From positions 1 to 64,000 of the forward strand of contig DXVO01000007.1 in assembly GCA_019417325.1 (NCBI GenBank): a DNA stretch of 64,000 nt. Reading direction: 5' to 3'. The stretch is from Parabacteroides sp. GTDB taxonomy: Bacteria; Bacteroidota; Bacteroidia; Bacteroidales; Tannerellaceae. The translations under genes were made by a program, and so were the position numbers. The notes beneath the pieces were generated by a model that searched no databases, had not been told where the DNA came from, and saw only the letters and a program-made list of their open reading frames with translations. This document shows, piece by piece, positions 15,987 through 23,261 of this stretch (positions within the stretch are counted from its first letter, which is position 1; every line of letters starts with the position of its first letter).

Positions 15987-16196
15987 ATGGCTATAATTGT
16001 AAATTTGGATGTGATGATGGCGAAACGGAAAATCTCGCTGGGAGAACTGGCGGAACGTATCGACATTACACCAGCGAACCTGTCTATTTTAAAGACAGGG
16101 AAAGCGAAAGCCATACGCTTCTCCACCCTCGAAGCAATTTGTAAGGAACTGGATTGTCAACCGGGGGATATATTAGAGTTTAAAGACGGAGATTAA
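15987..16196 (+). CDS. small XRE/Cro-type regulator (YozG-like)
   Basis: This 69-residue protein is almost entirely one helix-turn-helix domain: LDVMMAKRKISLGELAERIDI, then TPANLSILKTGKAKAIRFST, then LEAICKELDCQPGDILEF. It matches the small Cro/C1-like family paired with DUF2975 proteins. It should bind DNA as a dimer. The twin palindromes around the operon promoter (12718 and 12773) fit such a dimer, suggesting autoregulation. That link is inference from position and symmetry. Confidence 0.85.
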   Translation: MAIIVNLDVMMAKRKISLGELAERIDITPANLSILKTGKAKAIRFSTLEAICKELDCQPGDILEFKDGD

Positions 16197-16344
16197 GATT
16201 ATCAGGCATATAAATAGTCTGATGGCTTACAATTTGTAAGTGAGTGTGTGGCGTTATTGTTGTAAAAATATTTTTGTAGTGTTAAATATGGTGTATTTTG
16301 TGACTATTTGTAATGATAGTATTGCTTAATATGGATAAAACGAC

Positions 16345-16470
16345 TACTTTTGCGCGACATTTTGAAATGAGCAACTCTCATAATACTTTTTTATAATATT
16401 TCATAGACACATAGAAAAGGCACGAATAACAAAAGACGTGAGTCCCTGTTATTAGTGCCTTTCTTCTTTT
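16345..16470 (+). ncRNA. candidate small RNA
   Basis: A TACTTTTG -7 box (16345-16352) would start a transcript near 16360. It then runs through a small hairpin ATGAG/CTCAT (16367-16371 with 16377-16381) to a strong two-part stem: AAAGGCAC plus GAATAAC at 16416-16430, with its complement at 16448-16462, ending in TTTCTTCTTTTT. This gives a stand-alone unit of about 110 nt with no open frame worth noting. It matches no RNA family I recognise. The alternative is that the stem is only the terminator of the upstream operon. Confidence 0.4.
16416..16470 (+). terminator. terminator after the DUF2975 operon / candidate sRNA
   Basis: A 15-bp nearly perfect stem (arms 16416-16430 and 16448-16462, one mismatch, 17-nt loop) is followed by a T-rich tail on the plus strand. 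It may also stop trpB transcripts from the other side, but the T run there is weaker. Confidence 0.75.
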
Positions 16471-16539
16471 TACTTACAGATTGACAGTTACTCTGTGGAA
16501 TTACAGGAATAACTGTCTTATTTCTATTGTATCCTCAAG

Positions 16540-17904
16540 TTATTTGATGATTTTTTCCAGTTCGGATAAATTCTTTGCAACATCTTCATCCGTCAACTCG
16601 TAGTTCGTTAAGTCTCCCGACAAATACTGGTCGTAAGCAGCCATATCTATCAATCCGTGTCCGGACAGGTTAAATAAGATTGTACGAGGTGTTCCTTCTA
16701 TTTTAGCTTGTTCAGCCTCACGGATGGCAGCAGCAATAGCATGTGCTGACTCTGGTGCAGGGATAATACCTTCACTTTGCGCAAATAAAGTTGCTGCTTT
16801 AAAAGTATCGAGCTGTTTGATGTCCACAGCTTCCATCAATTGATCTTTCATCAACTGGCTAACGATTGAACCTGCACCATGATAACGTAAACCACCTGCA
16901 TGAATATTGGCAGGAGCAAAATTGTGTCCTAATGTAAACATCGGAATCAATGGTGTATAGCCTGCTTCATCACCGAAGTCATATTGGAATTGTCCGCGTG
17001 TCAGTTTCGGGCAGGAAGCGGGTTCGGCAGCAACGATGCGGACATTCTTGCCTTCTGTCAGTTTATGACGGATGAAAGGGAATGATATTCCAGAAAAATT
17101 GGAACCGCCACCAAAGCAACCGATTACTACATCCGGATATTCCCCGGCCATTTCCATCTGCTTTTCTGCTTCCAGCCCAATTACTGTTTGGTGCAACATA
17201 ACATGGTTCAATACGCTGCCTAATGTATATTTACAGTTAGGTGTCTGCATTGCCAATTCTACAGCTTCGGAAATGGCAGTTCCCAGACTGCCCTGATAAT
17301 TCGGATGGTCTGTCAGGATTTTACGCCCTGCTTTGGTACTCATACTTGGAGAAGCAACGACTTGTGCCCCGAATGTTTGCATGATAGAGCGGCGGTAGGG
17401 TTTTTGATGATAGCTGACTTTTACCATATAAACAGCCAGTTCCAATCCGAAAGCTTTCGCAGCATAGGATAAAGCGGCACCCCATTGGCCCGCCCCTGTT
17501 TCCGTTGTAATATTCGTTACCCCTTCCTGTTTGCAGTAATAAGCCTGTGCAAGGGCGGAATTAAGTTTGTGGGAACCGATAGGGCTTACACTTTCATTCT
17601 TGAAGTAGATATGTGCAGGCGTATCCAATGCTTTTTCGAGTCCGGTTGCACGAACCAGAGGAGTAGGACGCCATACCTTATATAATTCACGAACTTCTTC
17701 CGGAATTTCAATCCAGGCGTCAGTCGTATTCATTTCCTGATGAGAAACTGCTTTTGAAAATAAAGGATACAAATCTTCCTCTTTGAGGGGTTGCTTGGTC
17801 TGCGGGTTCAAAATAGGAAGAGGTTTGTTGGTCATATCGGCAACAACATTATACCATGCCGTGGGAATGTCCTTCTCCTGCAATAAGAATTTTTTAGTAC
17901 TCAT
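16540..17904 (-). CDS. trpB: tryptophan synthase beta chain, TrpB2 type
   Basis: It is a PLP enzyme that condenses indole and serine to tryptophan. The 454-residue protein is longer than TrpB1 (about 400) and has the TrpB2 features: N-terminal extension ending in WRPTPLVRA, PLP lysine Lys113 in GSHKLNSALAQA, TETGAGQWG, and the phosphate loop GCFGGGSNF. No trpA or other trp gene is nearby, as is usual for TrpB2, which is often unlinked and may salvage indole or act with low TrpA dependence. That role is family knowledge, not shown here. It reads towards the candidate sRNA and stands alone. Confidence 0.88.
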   Translation of the reverse strand: MSTKKFLLQEKDIPTAWYNVVADMTNKPLPILNPQTKQPLKEEDLYPLFSKAVSHQEMNTTDAWIEIPEEVRELYKVWRPTPLVRATGLEKALDTPAHIYFKNESVSPIGSHKLNSALAQAYYCKQEGVTNITTETGAGQWGAALSYAAKAFGLELAVYMVKVSYHQKPYRRSIMQTFGAQVVASPSMSTKAGRKILTDHPNYQGSLGTAISEAVELAMQTPNCKYTLGSVLNHVMLHQTVIGLEAEKQMEMAGEYPDVVIGCFGGGSNFSGISFPFIRHKLTEGKNVRIVAAEPASCPKLTRGQFQYDFGDEAGYTPLIPMFTLGHNFAPANIHAGGLRYHGAGSIVSQLMKDQLMEAVDIKQLDTFKAATLFAQSEGIIPAPESAHAIAAAIREAEQAKIEGTPRTILFNLSGHGLIDMAAYDQYLSGDLTNYELTDEDVAKNLSELEKIIK

Positions 17905-18015
17905 GATTTATATCTGTAGTTTACAAAATTAATCTTTTTAATGATTAAGGCTTACAACCTGGAAGCAAAGGAACAAATAATATTTCTTTCTTCAAATGGA
18001 ATAGGTGAAAATATA

Positions 18016-18023
18016 TACCTTTG
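18016..18023 (+). promoter_or_regulatory. -7 box of the first porin-like gene
   Basis: TACCTTTG lies 37 nt before the ATG at 18061. It shows that the longer in-frame start at 17941 lies upstream of the transcript. Confidence 0.6.
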
Positions 18024-18060
18024 CCACCTCAAATACGGGAAATCGATAATTAATGATAAA

Positions 18061-19284
18061 ATGAAAAAACTATTGGTATTTCTGATTGCATTTTGGGCTA
18101 TGTCAGAAGTTTCGGCACAGAAAAAGAACTTTACTTACAAGTTTTACGGGTTCATAAGAGGAGATTTATTTTATAATACACGTGCGAATATGGCACCTGT
18201 CGACGGGAATTTTTATTTGTATCCGTTAGATAAGAAGCCGGATGCAGACGGTAAAGATTTGAATGCGGGTCCTAATGGCAGTTTTTATACGTTTACTACC
18301 CGGCTCGGCTTGGATTTGACAGGTCCCAATATAGGTACGGCACGCACTTCTGCTAAAGTGGAAACAGATTTCGGGGGCTTTTCCGCAAGTACTACAATGT
18401 TGCGTATCCGGCAGGCTTATGTGGCACTCGATTGGGATAAAAGTAATCTGTTGATTGGGCAAACCTGGCATCCTTTGTTCGGTTCTGTAATGCCGGATAT
18501 TTTGAATCTTTCTACTGGTGCGCCTTTCCAGCCATTCAATCGCAGCCCGCAAATCCGTTACCAGTATAAAACAGGCAAAGTTAAGCTGACAGCATCCGCA
18601 CTTTGGCAATTACAATATTTATCGAGTGGTCCGAAAGGGATGAGCGAGGAGTACATCAAAAATAGTTGTGTGCCTGAATTTTATATAGGAGCTGATTATA
18701 CATCTTCCAATGGTTGGTTGGCTGGTGCCGGGGTTCATCTAATTTCATTAAAACCTCGTACTTCTTCTGAATGGAATGGGCAAGAATATAAGGTAAATGA
18801 GCGTATGACTACCACTTCTTATGAAGTCCATTTTAAATATACCGGACGAAACTATGCTTTTGCCGCAAAAAGCCTGATGGCTTCTTGTCTTGACCAGACC
18901 GCATTGATAGGTGGTTATGGCATCAGTGCCATTCATCTGGAAAATGGGGAACAGGAATATACCCCATACCGTCATTCTACAACCTGGGTTAATTTTACAT
19001 ACGGAACAAAATGGAAAGGCCATCTCTTTGCCGGATATACTAAAAATATGGGAACGACAAAAGCTCTGGCTTCTACAACGAAATACGGCATGGGATTGGA
19101 TATAGATCAATTACTTTCCGTGAATGTCGCATTTTCTTATAATTTGCCACACTGGCAGTTTGGTATGGAATATAATCCGGCTACGGCCTGGTATGGTTCA
19201 ACCAATATGGAAAATGGGAAGGTTACCGATACACATGCTGTAACTAATCACCGCATTCTTGCCTTGGTAATGTATTATTTTTGA
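18061..19284 (+). CDS. porin-like outer-membrane protein, paralogue 1
   Basis: A 407-residue protein with a signal peptide (MKKLLVFLIAFWAMSEVSAQ) opens with KFYGFIRGDLFYNTRAN. It continues as alternating amphipathic strands rich in aromatics and ends in MYYF, the terminal aromatic expected for an outer-membrane barrel. It looks like a DcaP-type or similar Bacteroidetes porin; the assignment is by overall pattern only. It has exactly the same length as the protein at 20092 and shares many blocks with it (IGQTWHPLFG, LNLSTGAPF, IWQLQYLS-type), so the two are tandem duplicates. I chose 18061 because of the signal peptide and the -7 box at 18016. Confidence 0.7.
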   Translation: MKKLLVFLIAFWAMSEVSAQKKNFTYKFYGFIRGDLFYNTRANMAPVDGNFYLYPLDKKPDADGKDLNAGPNGSFYTFTTRLGLDLTGPNIGTARTSAKVETDFGGFSASTTMLRIRQAYVALDWDKSNLLIGQTWHPLFGSVMPDILNLSTGAPFQPFNRSPQIRYQYKTGKVKLTASALWQLQYLSSGPKGMSEEYIKNSCVPEFYIGADYTSSNGWLAGAGVHLISLKPRTSSEWNGQEYKVNERMTTTSYEVHFKYTGRNYAFAAKSLMASCLDQTALIGGYGISAIHLENGEQEYTPYRHSTTWVNFTYGTKWKGHLFAGYTKNMGTTKALASTTKYGMGLDIDQLLSVNVAFSYNLPHWQFGMEYNPATAWYGSTNMENGKVTDTHAVTNHRILALVMYYF

Positions 19285-19311
19285 TGCATTTTATGCACAG
19301 GAAAGTTATTG

Positions 19312-19345
19312 ACCGTTCTACCTGAGAAGGTAGGGCGGTTTTGTT
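19312..19345 (+). terminator. terminator of the first porin-like gene
   Basis: A 12-bp stem (ACCGTTCTACCT with AGGTAGGGCGGT, two G-U pairs) around a GAGA loop is followed by a T-rich tail. It sits 27 nt after the stop. Confidence 0.85.
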
Positions 19346-19367
19346 GTTTTAAGCCCTTTTTAGTGTG

Positions 19368-20009
19368 TCAAAATGTTTGTGTTTTGTTTGAATTGGCGGT
19401 ATTTTGACAGAATAAAACCTTTTTTGTTGACGTGTTAGATGCGGATGAATGGTTTTTTAGGGAAAACCGGGCTTTTTTTCAGGCAAAAAGGGACTATTTT
19501 CGCACTATCCGGTACCTTTTTTCATTTACTCTGGGGGTATTTTCAATTAGTACCGCTACTAATTCCAACTACTTGCGGACCAAAATCCAGTAATCCGCGC
19601 GGATAAAACACCTATATTTCGATTTCAAAACATGTATGTTTCGATTTTAAAGCATATATGTCCTGTTTTTAGATGTTATTGGGCATGGATGCGGCTCTGG
19701 AATGATTGAAAAACCGAACCTGATGCGGATGTTAAAAAGATTGTTATTCCCAGGAACACGTAATAATATGATTTGACGCGGATGACGCGAATAAACGCGG
19801 ATTAAGAAATACAATGCCTGTATTAATCTGCGTTTATTCGCGTCATCCGCGTCGAGAAACAATTTCCGTGTCCTATCATTTCGTAATTATAAATCCATCG
19901 GCGTGAACAAATGGACAAACCTTAACCTTTCGAGAGTGGCGTATTTGCAACGCTTTCCGTACCTGCCTTCATATAATCCGCGTATGCATGGGGTATTTTG
20001 TCATTTTGA
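19368..20009 (+). repeat. long non-coding repeat, copy 1
   Basis: This 642-nt unit is repeated in the same orientation at 54567-55177. It begins TCAAAATG and ends CATTTTGA, an 8-bp terminal inverted repeat. Inside are a core nearly identical in both copies (about 19487-19590), a perfect hairpin AATTAGTA-CCGC-TACTAATT at 19545-19564, and a long palindrome at 19775-19853. It fills most of the 807-nt gap between the two porin-like genes. No supported gene lies in it, although a frame ending in TKIQ-stop is open in both copies. Confidence 0.75.
19775..19853. repeat. 31-bp-arm palindrome inside repeat copy 1
   Basis: The left arm at 19775-19805 starts GACGCGGATGACGCG and pairs with the right arm at 19823-19853 with one G-T mismatch in 31 bp and a 17-nt loop. 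In the second copy (near 54976-55034) the same palindrome is degraded by a deletion in one arm. The GCGTCATCCGCG motif also appears in the palindrome at 29808. Confidence 0.85.
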
Positions 20010-20067
20010 TAGTTGGGTCTCTATTCTGATTAGTAATGGCCGATTAATCAATTTCATGATAAATTGT

Positions 20068-20075
20068 TACCTTTG
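20068..20075 (+). promoter_or_regulatory. -7 box of the second porin-like gene
   Basis: TACCTTTG lies 16 nt before the ATG at 20092. It starts after the end of the long repeat, so the gene has its own promoter outside the repeat. Confidence 0.6.
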
Positions 20076-20091
20076 CGCAAAATTTAAATAG

Positions 20092-21315
20092 ATGAGACGA
20101 TTAACTGTACTGTTGTGTTTTTTCCTGTGCACATTGTTGAGTGCTGTTTATGCACAAAAAAAGAAATTTTCTTATAAGTTTTATGGGCAGGTCCGGGGAG
20201 ATTTGTTTTATAATTCCCGTTCTAACGCTGAAATAGTAGATGGATTATTTCATCTTTATCCGAAAGATATTGCTCCGGATGCTGATGGTAAAGATTTGAA
20301 TGCACGTCCGGACGGGAGTTTTTATCTGTTATATTCCCGTTTAGGATTGGATGTCAGCGGACCGAATATCGGTAAAGCAAAGAGTTCTGCGAAGATAGAA
20401 TTGGATTTTCGTGGTTCCGGAAGTAATTTTGCTCTATTCCGTATCCGCCATGCTTATGTAAATCTGGATTGGGGAAAATCTGCCGTATTGATAGGGCAGA
20501 CTTGGCACCCTTTATTCGGGGATGTTTATCCGCAAATGTTGAATTTGTCTACCGGAGCTCCATTCAATCTGTTTAACAGAAGTCCGATGCTTCGTTACCG
20601 TTATACGAACAGTGGTTGGCAGTTGACTGCAGCGGCTATCTGGCAGTTGCAATATTTATCTGCGGGCCCTAACGGGAAGAGTGAGGAATATATAAAGAAT
20701 AGTTGTATCCCTGAATTTTTTGTAGGAGCGGATTATAAAGGGAATAATTGGGTTGCCGGTGCTGGAATGGAAGTTCTTTCATTAAAACCGCGTACGCAGT
20801 CGACGGTGGGACAGAGTGTTTATAAAGTAAATGAACGGATTACTTCTCTTTCGTTTGAGGCTCATGCAAAATATACGAACAATGACTGGATGGTTTCTGC
20901 CAAAACAATGCTTGCCTCTAACCTGACACAAGGGTGTATGTTGGGAGGATATGGGGTTACTGCCATTGATGCCCGTACCGGGGAGCAGGAATATACTCCT
21001 TTCCGTCACTCTACTACTTGGATAAATGTTGTGTATGGAAAGAAATGGCAACCGGGCTTATTTGTCGGTTATTTGAAAAATTTGGGAACAAGCAAAGCGC
21101 TGGTCGGTTCAACTTATGGGGTTGGTTTGGATGTGGATCAAGTGTTTACAACGAATGTTCAACTGTCTTATTGTTTGCCTCACTGGAAGATTGGAATGGA
21201 ATATAGCCCTTCCGTTGCCTGGTATGGTGATATGAATAAAGGCAATGGGAAAATTGTAAATACCCATTCTGTAACGAACCACCGTATATTAGGGGTTGTA
21301 ATGTATATGTTCTGA
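20092..21315 (+). CDS. porin-like outer-membrane protein, paralogue 2
   Basis: A 407-residue tandem paralogue of the protein at 18061. It has a signal peptide (MRRLTVLLCFFLCTLLSAVYAQ), then KFYGQVRGDLFYNSRSN, IGQTWHPLFGDVYPQ, LSTGAPFNLFNRSP and a terminal VMYMF. The beta-strand periodicity indicates an outer-membrane barrel. The substrate is unknown. Its stop overlaps the start of the rmlD-like gene by one base (TGATG), so the two are translationally coupled, unlike paralogue 1, which has its own terminator. Confidence 0.7.
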   Translation: MRRLTVLLCFFLCTLLSAVYAQKKKFSYKFYGQVRGDLFYNSRSNAEIVDGLFHLYPKDIAPDADGKDLNARPDGSFYLLYSRLGLDVSGPNIGKAKSSAKIELDFRGSGSNFALFRIRHAYVNLDWGKSAVLIGQTWHPLFGDVYPQMLNLSTGAPFNLFNRSPMLRYRYTNSGWQLTAAAIWQLQYLSAGPNGKSEEYIKNSCIPEFFVGADYKGNNWVAGAGMEVLSLKPRTQSTVGQSVYKVNERITSLSFEAHAKYTNNDWMVSAKTMLASNLTQGCMLGGYGVTAIDARTGEQEYTPFRHSTTWINVVYGKKWQPGLFVGYLKNLGTSKALVGSTYGVGLDVDQVFTTNVQLSYCLPHWKIGMEYSPSVAWYGDMNKGNGKIVNTHSVTNHRILGVVMYMF

Positions 21316-22199
21316 TGAAAGTTCTGATAATAGGAGCAAATGGTTTTGTAGGCAGGCGGATATTGAATACATTATCCGGAAAGGATGGATATATGGTGAC
21401 AGCTTGTTCTTTTCATCCGGATATTTGTCCGGATGAAAGTTATCAGTATATACAGGCAGATATAAATGACTATCCGGCAATTAAAAAGCTGTTTGATATA
21501 GTTTCTCCGGAGGTTGTTATTAACTGTTCCGCTCTCTCTGTTCCTGATTATTGCGAAAAACATCCGGATGAAGCCGATGCCATAAATATGAAGGCGGTAG
21601 CGCATTTGGCATGTTGCTGTGAAAAAGCCGGTAGCCGCTTTATCCATTTATCTACGGATTTTGTGTTTGACGGTAAAGAAGATAAACTTTATACGGAAAC
21701 CGATATTCCGGCTCCGGTTAACTATTACGGAGTCTCCAAATATAAAGGGGAGTTAGCGGTTGCAAGGGAATGTTGCAATTATGCAATAGTCCGTGTAGTC
21801 GTTGTTTATGGCAAATCCTTGCCTGGGCAACATGGCAATATTCTCCAATTGGTAAAAAACCGTTTGGAAGCCGGACAGGAAATACGCGTAGTATCCGACC
21901 AATACCGTACTCCGACTTATGTAGGTGATGTGGCCGATGGAGTGGAACGCTTGATGCACCATAATGCGAGTGGCATCTGGCATATCTGTGGAAAAGAATA
22001 TGTTTCGATAGCAGATATGGCTTACCGGGTGGCTGATTATTTCAATTTAGACCGTTCTTTAATACATCCGGTTTCTACTAAAGAAATGAATGAAACCACT
22101 CTGCGCCCCCAGTATAGCGGGCTAAGTATAGAAAAGGCGCAGAATGAATTGGACTATTCTCCCCATAGCCTGACAGAAGGTATGAGGAATATGGCTTAG
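21315..22199 (+). CDS. RmlD-like sugar-nucleotide reductase
   Basis: A 294-residue extended short-chain dehydrogenase of the dTDP-4-dehydrorhamnose reductase family. The NAD(P) motif IIGANGFVGRR lies at residues 5-15. LSTDFVFDG precedes the catalytic pair Tyr138/Lys142 in YYGVSKYKGE, and YRTPTYVGDVA follows. True RmlD reduces dTDP-4-keto-rhamnose, but no rmlABC genes are nearby, so the substrate is open. The start overlaps the upstream porin-like stop by one base. The 3' end overlaps the convergent barrel gene by 4 nt. Confidence 0.78.
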   Translation: MKVLIIGANGFVGRRILNTLSGKDGYMVTACSFHPDICPDESYQYIQADINDYPAIKKLFDIVSPEVVINCSALSVPDYCEKHPDEADAINMKAVAHLACCCEKAGSRFIHLSTDFVFDGKEDKLYTETDIPAPVNYYGVSKYKGELAVARECCNYAIVRVVVVYGKSLPGQHGNILQLVKNRLEAGQEIRVVSDQYRTPTYVGDVADGVERLMHHNASGIWHICGKEYVSIADMAYRVADYFNLDRSLIHPVSTKEMNETTLRPQYSGLSIEKAQNELDYSPHSLTEGMRNMA

Positions 22200-22744
22200 A
22201 ATCTCCAGCCGAGATTGATTTGCACAACGCTGTTTTTATAGTTTTCTCCGAAAATATTCTTATAGTCTTTGGTGAAAGTATTCGTTAAGCCGATGTTGTA
22301 GTTTGCTGAAATCATCATGCCCCATGCAAATTGATAACCAACACCTAACCCTAATGAAAAGTCAAAAGTCTTTGCATAATCTTTAAAGGAGAAAGTATTC
22401 AGTTTGCTTCTTACGTTAAATCCGAACTGAGGGCCGGCAAAGATATATAAACCATTATATACATAGCCTTTAGCATAGATTGGAATATTGATGTAGTCAC
22501 TGTAGAAGTAGTTGCCTACATCTCCTTTATTTCCCTGCATGGAATAGTATACTCCCGGTTCAATTGCAAAATGTTTGGTCAGCATAAATTCCCCTGCGAC
22601 TCCGATGTTGATACCCGGTTTAATACTTGCTCCGCTATTTGTCATATTAGCCAGATTTAAACCGATTTTAGGAATGAAATGAAATTCCTGAGCGCTAACC
22701 TGGAGCGTTACGAACATACACAATAAAAAAAGAATCTTTTTCAT
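22196..22744 (-). CDS. PorT-family outer-membrane beta-barrel protein
   Basis: A 182-residue protein with a signal peptide (MKKILFLLCMFVTLQVSAQ) and an eight-strand barrel pattern. Recurrent strand phrases include FIPKIGLNLANM, HFAIEPGVYYSMQG, YIFAGPQFGFNV and LGLGVGYQF, with terminal VVQINLGWRF. These small barrels are frequent in Bacteroidetes and mostly uncharacterised. It is transcribed alone on the minus strand, convergent with the reductase. Confidence 0.78.
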   Translation of the reverse strand: MKKILFLLCMFVTLQVSAQEFHFIPKIGLNLANMTNSGASIKPGINIGVAGEFMLTKHFAIEPGVYYSMQGNKGDVGNYFYSDYINIPIYAKGYVYNGLYIFAGPQFGFNVRSKLNTFSFKDYAKTFDFSLGLGVGYQFAWGMMISANYNIGLTNTFTKDYKNIFGENYKNSVVQINLGWRF

Positions 22745-22868
22745 ATTTGTTTCATTGATTACTGATTTCTATTTAACATCAAAAATTAAAAAGATGTTGC
22801 AAATAAACAGTAAATTAAATGAATGTACAAGAATTATTTGCAGAATGTTTCGGCAGGGAAGAGGTTTG

Positions 22869-23098
22869 TTATTTTTGCAGGGTTAGTTCTATTACATAAT
22901 CTATGTCCGTAGGCACTTCATTGAATTTCAGCAACACGCCTTCTTTGTCTTGCGAGAACTTAACTGCGGATTTGTTTTTGAACAAAATAGCTTTCTTTAC
23001 TTTTTTCCCTGTAACAGGTAGATAAAGTCCGTCATCTTGCAAGTTCAAAACATGAACATACATTTTATCTCCCTTTTCGGTTGTTACTCCCCAGTCGC
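22869..23098 (-). pseudogene. 3' remnant of an alpha-L-fucosidase (GH29) gene
   Basis: The minus strand reads RDWGVTTEKGDKMYVHVLN, LQDDGLYLPVTGKKVKKA and PTDIDYVIELTLQK, then stops. This is the C-terminal end of GH29 alpha-L-fucosidases of gut Bacteroidales. Upstream of the RDWG codons the similarity ends, and an in-frame TGA follows within about 60 nt. The catalytic domain is gone. The 64-codon frame starting at the internal Met (23063) is therefore not a gene. It is a decayed fragment left by a deletion or rearrangement. Confidence 0.72.
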
Positions 23099-23200
23099 GT
23101 GTCGTTACACATCTTATATGTAAGCAGCGAAAGAAGAATCAGATAGATGGAAGAAGAAAGCCAAATTAAAGCCTGAATAATGGAGATTAAGATAAAAGAA

Positions 23201-23239
23201 AGCAGCCGTAAAAGTCTTTCAATGACTTTTACGGCTGCT
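23201..23239 (-). terminator. terminator of asd
   Basis: A perfect 16-bp stem (AGCAGCCGTAAAAGTC at 23201-23216 and its complement at 23224-23239) with a 7-nt loop lies 22 nt after the asd stop. On the minus strand it is followed by a T-rich stretch. Confidence 0.85.
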
Positions 23240-23261
23240 AATGTCTATTTTAAAAGAATGA

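Noticed and set aside
19903..20091. 62-codon frame in the repeat region before the second porin
   Set aside because: It crosses the end of the repeat and the -7 box of the next gene, and has no protein-like composition.
22869..23063. 64-residue protein starting at the internal Met
   Set aside because: Codons upstream of the Met continue the fucosidase match, so this is a gene fragment rather than a small gene.
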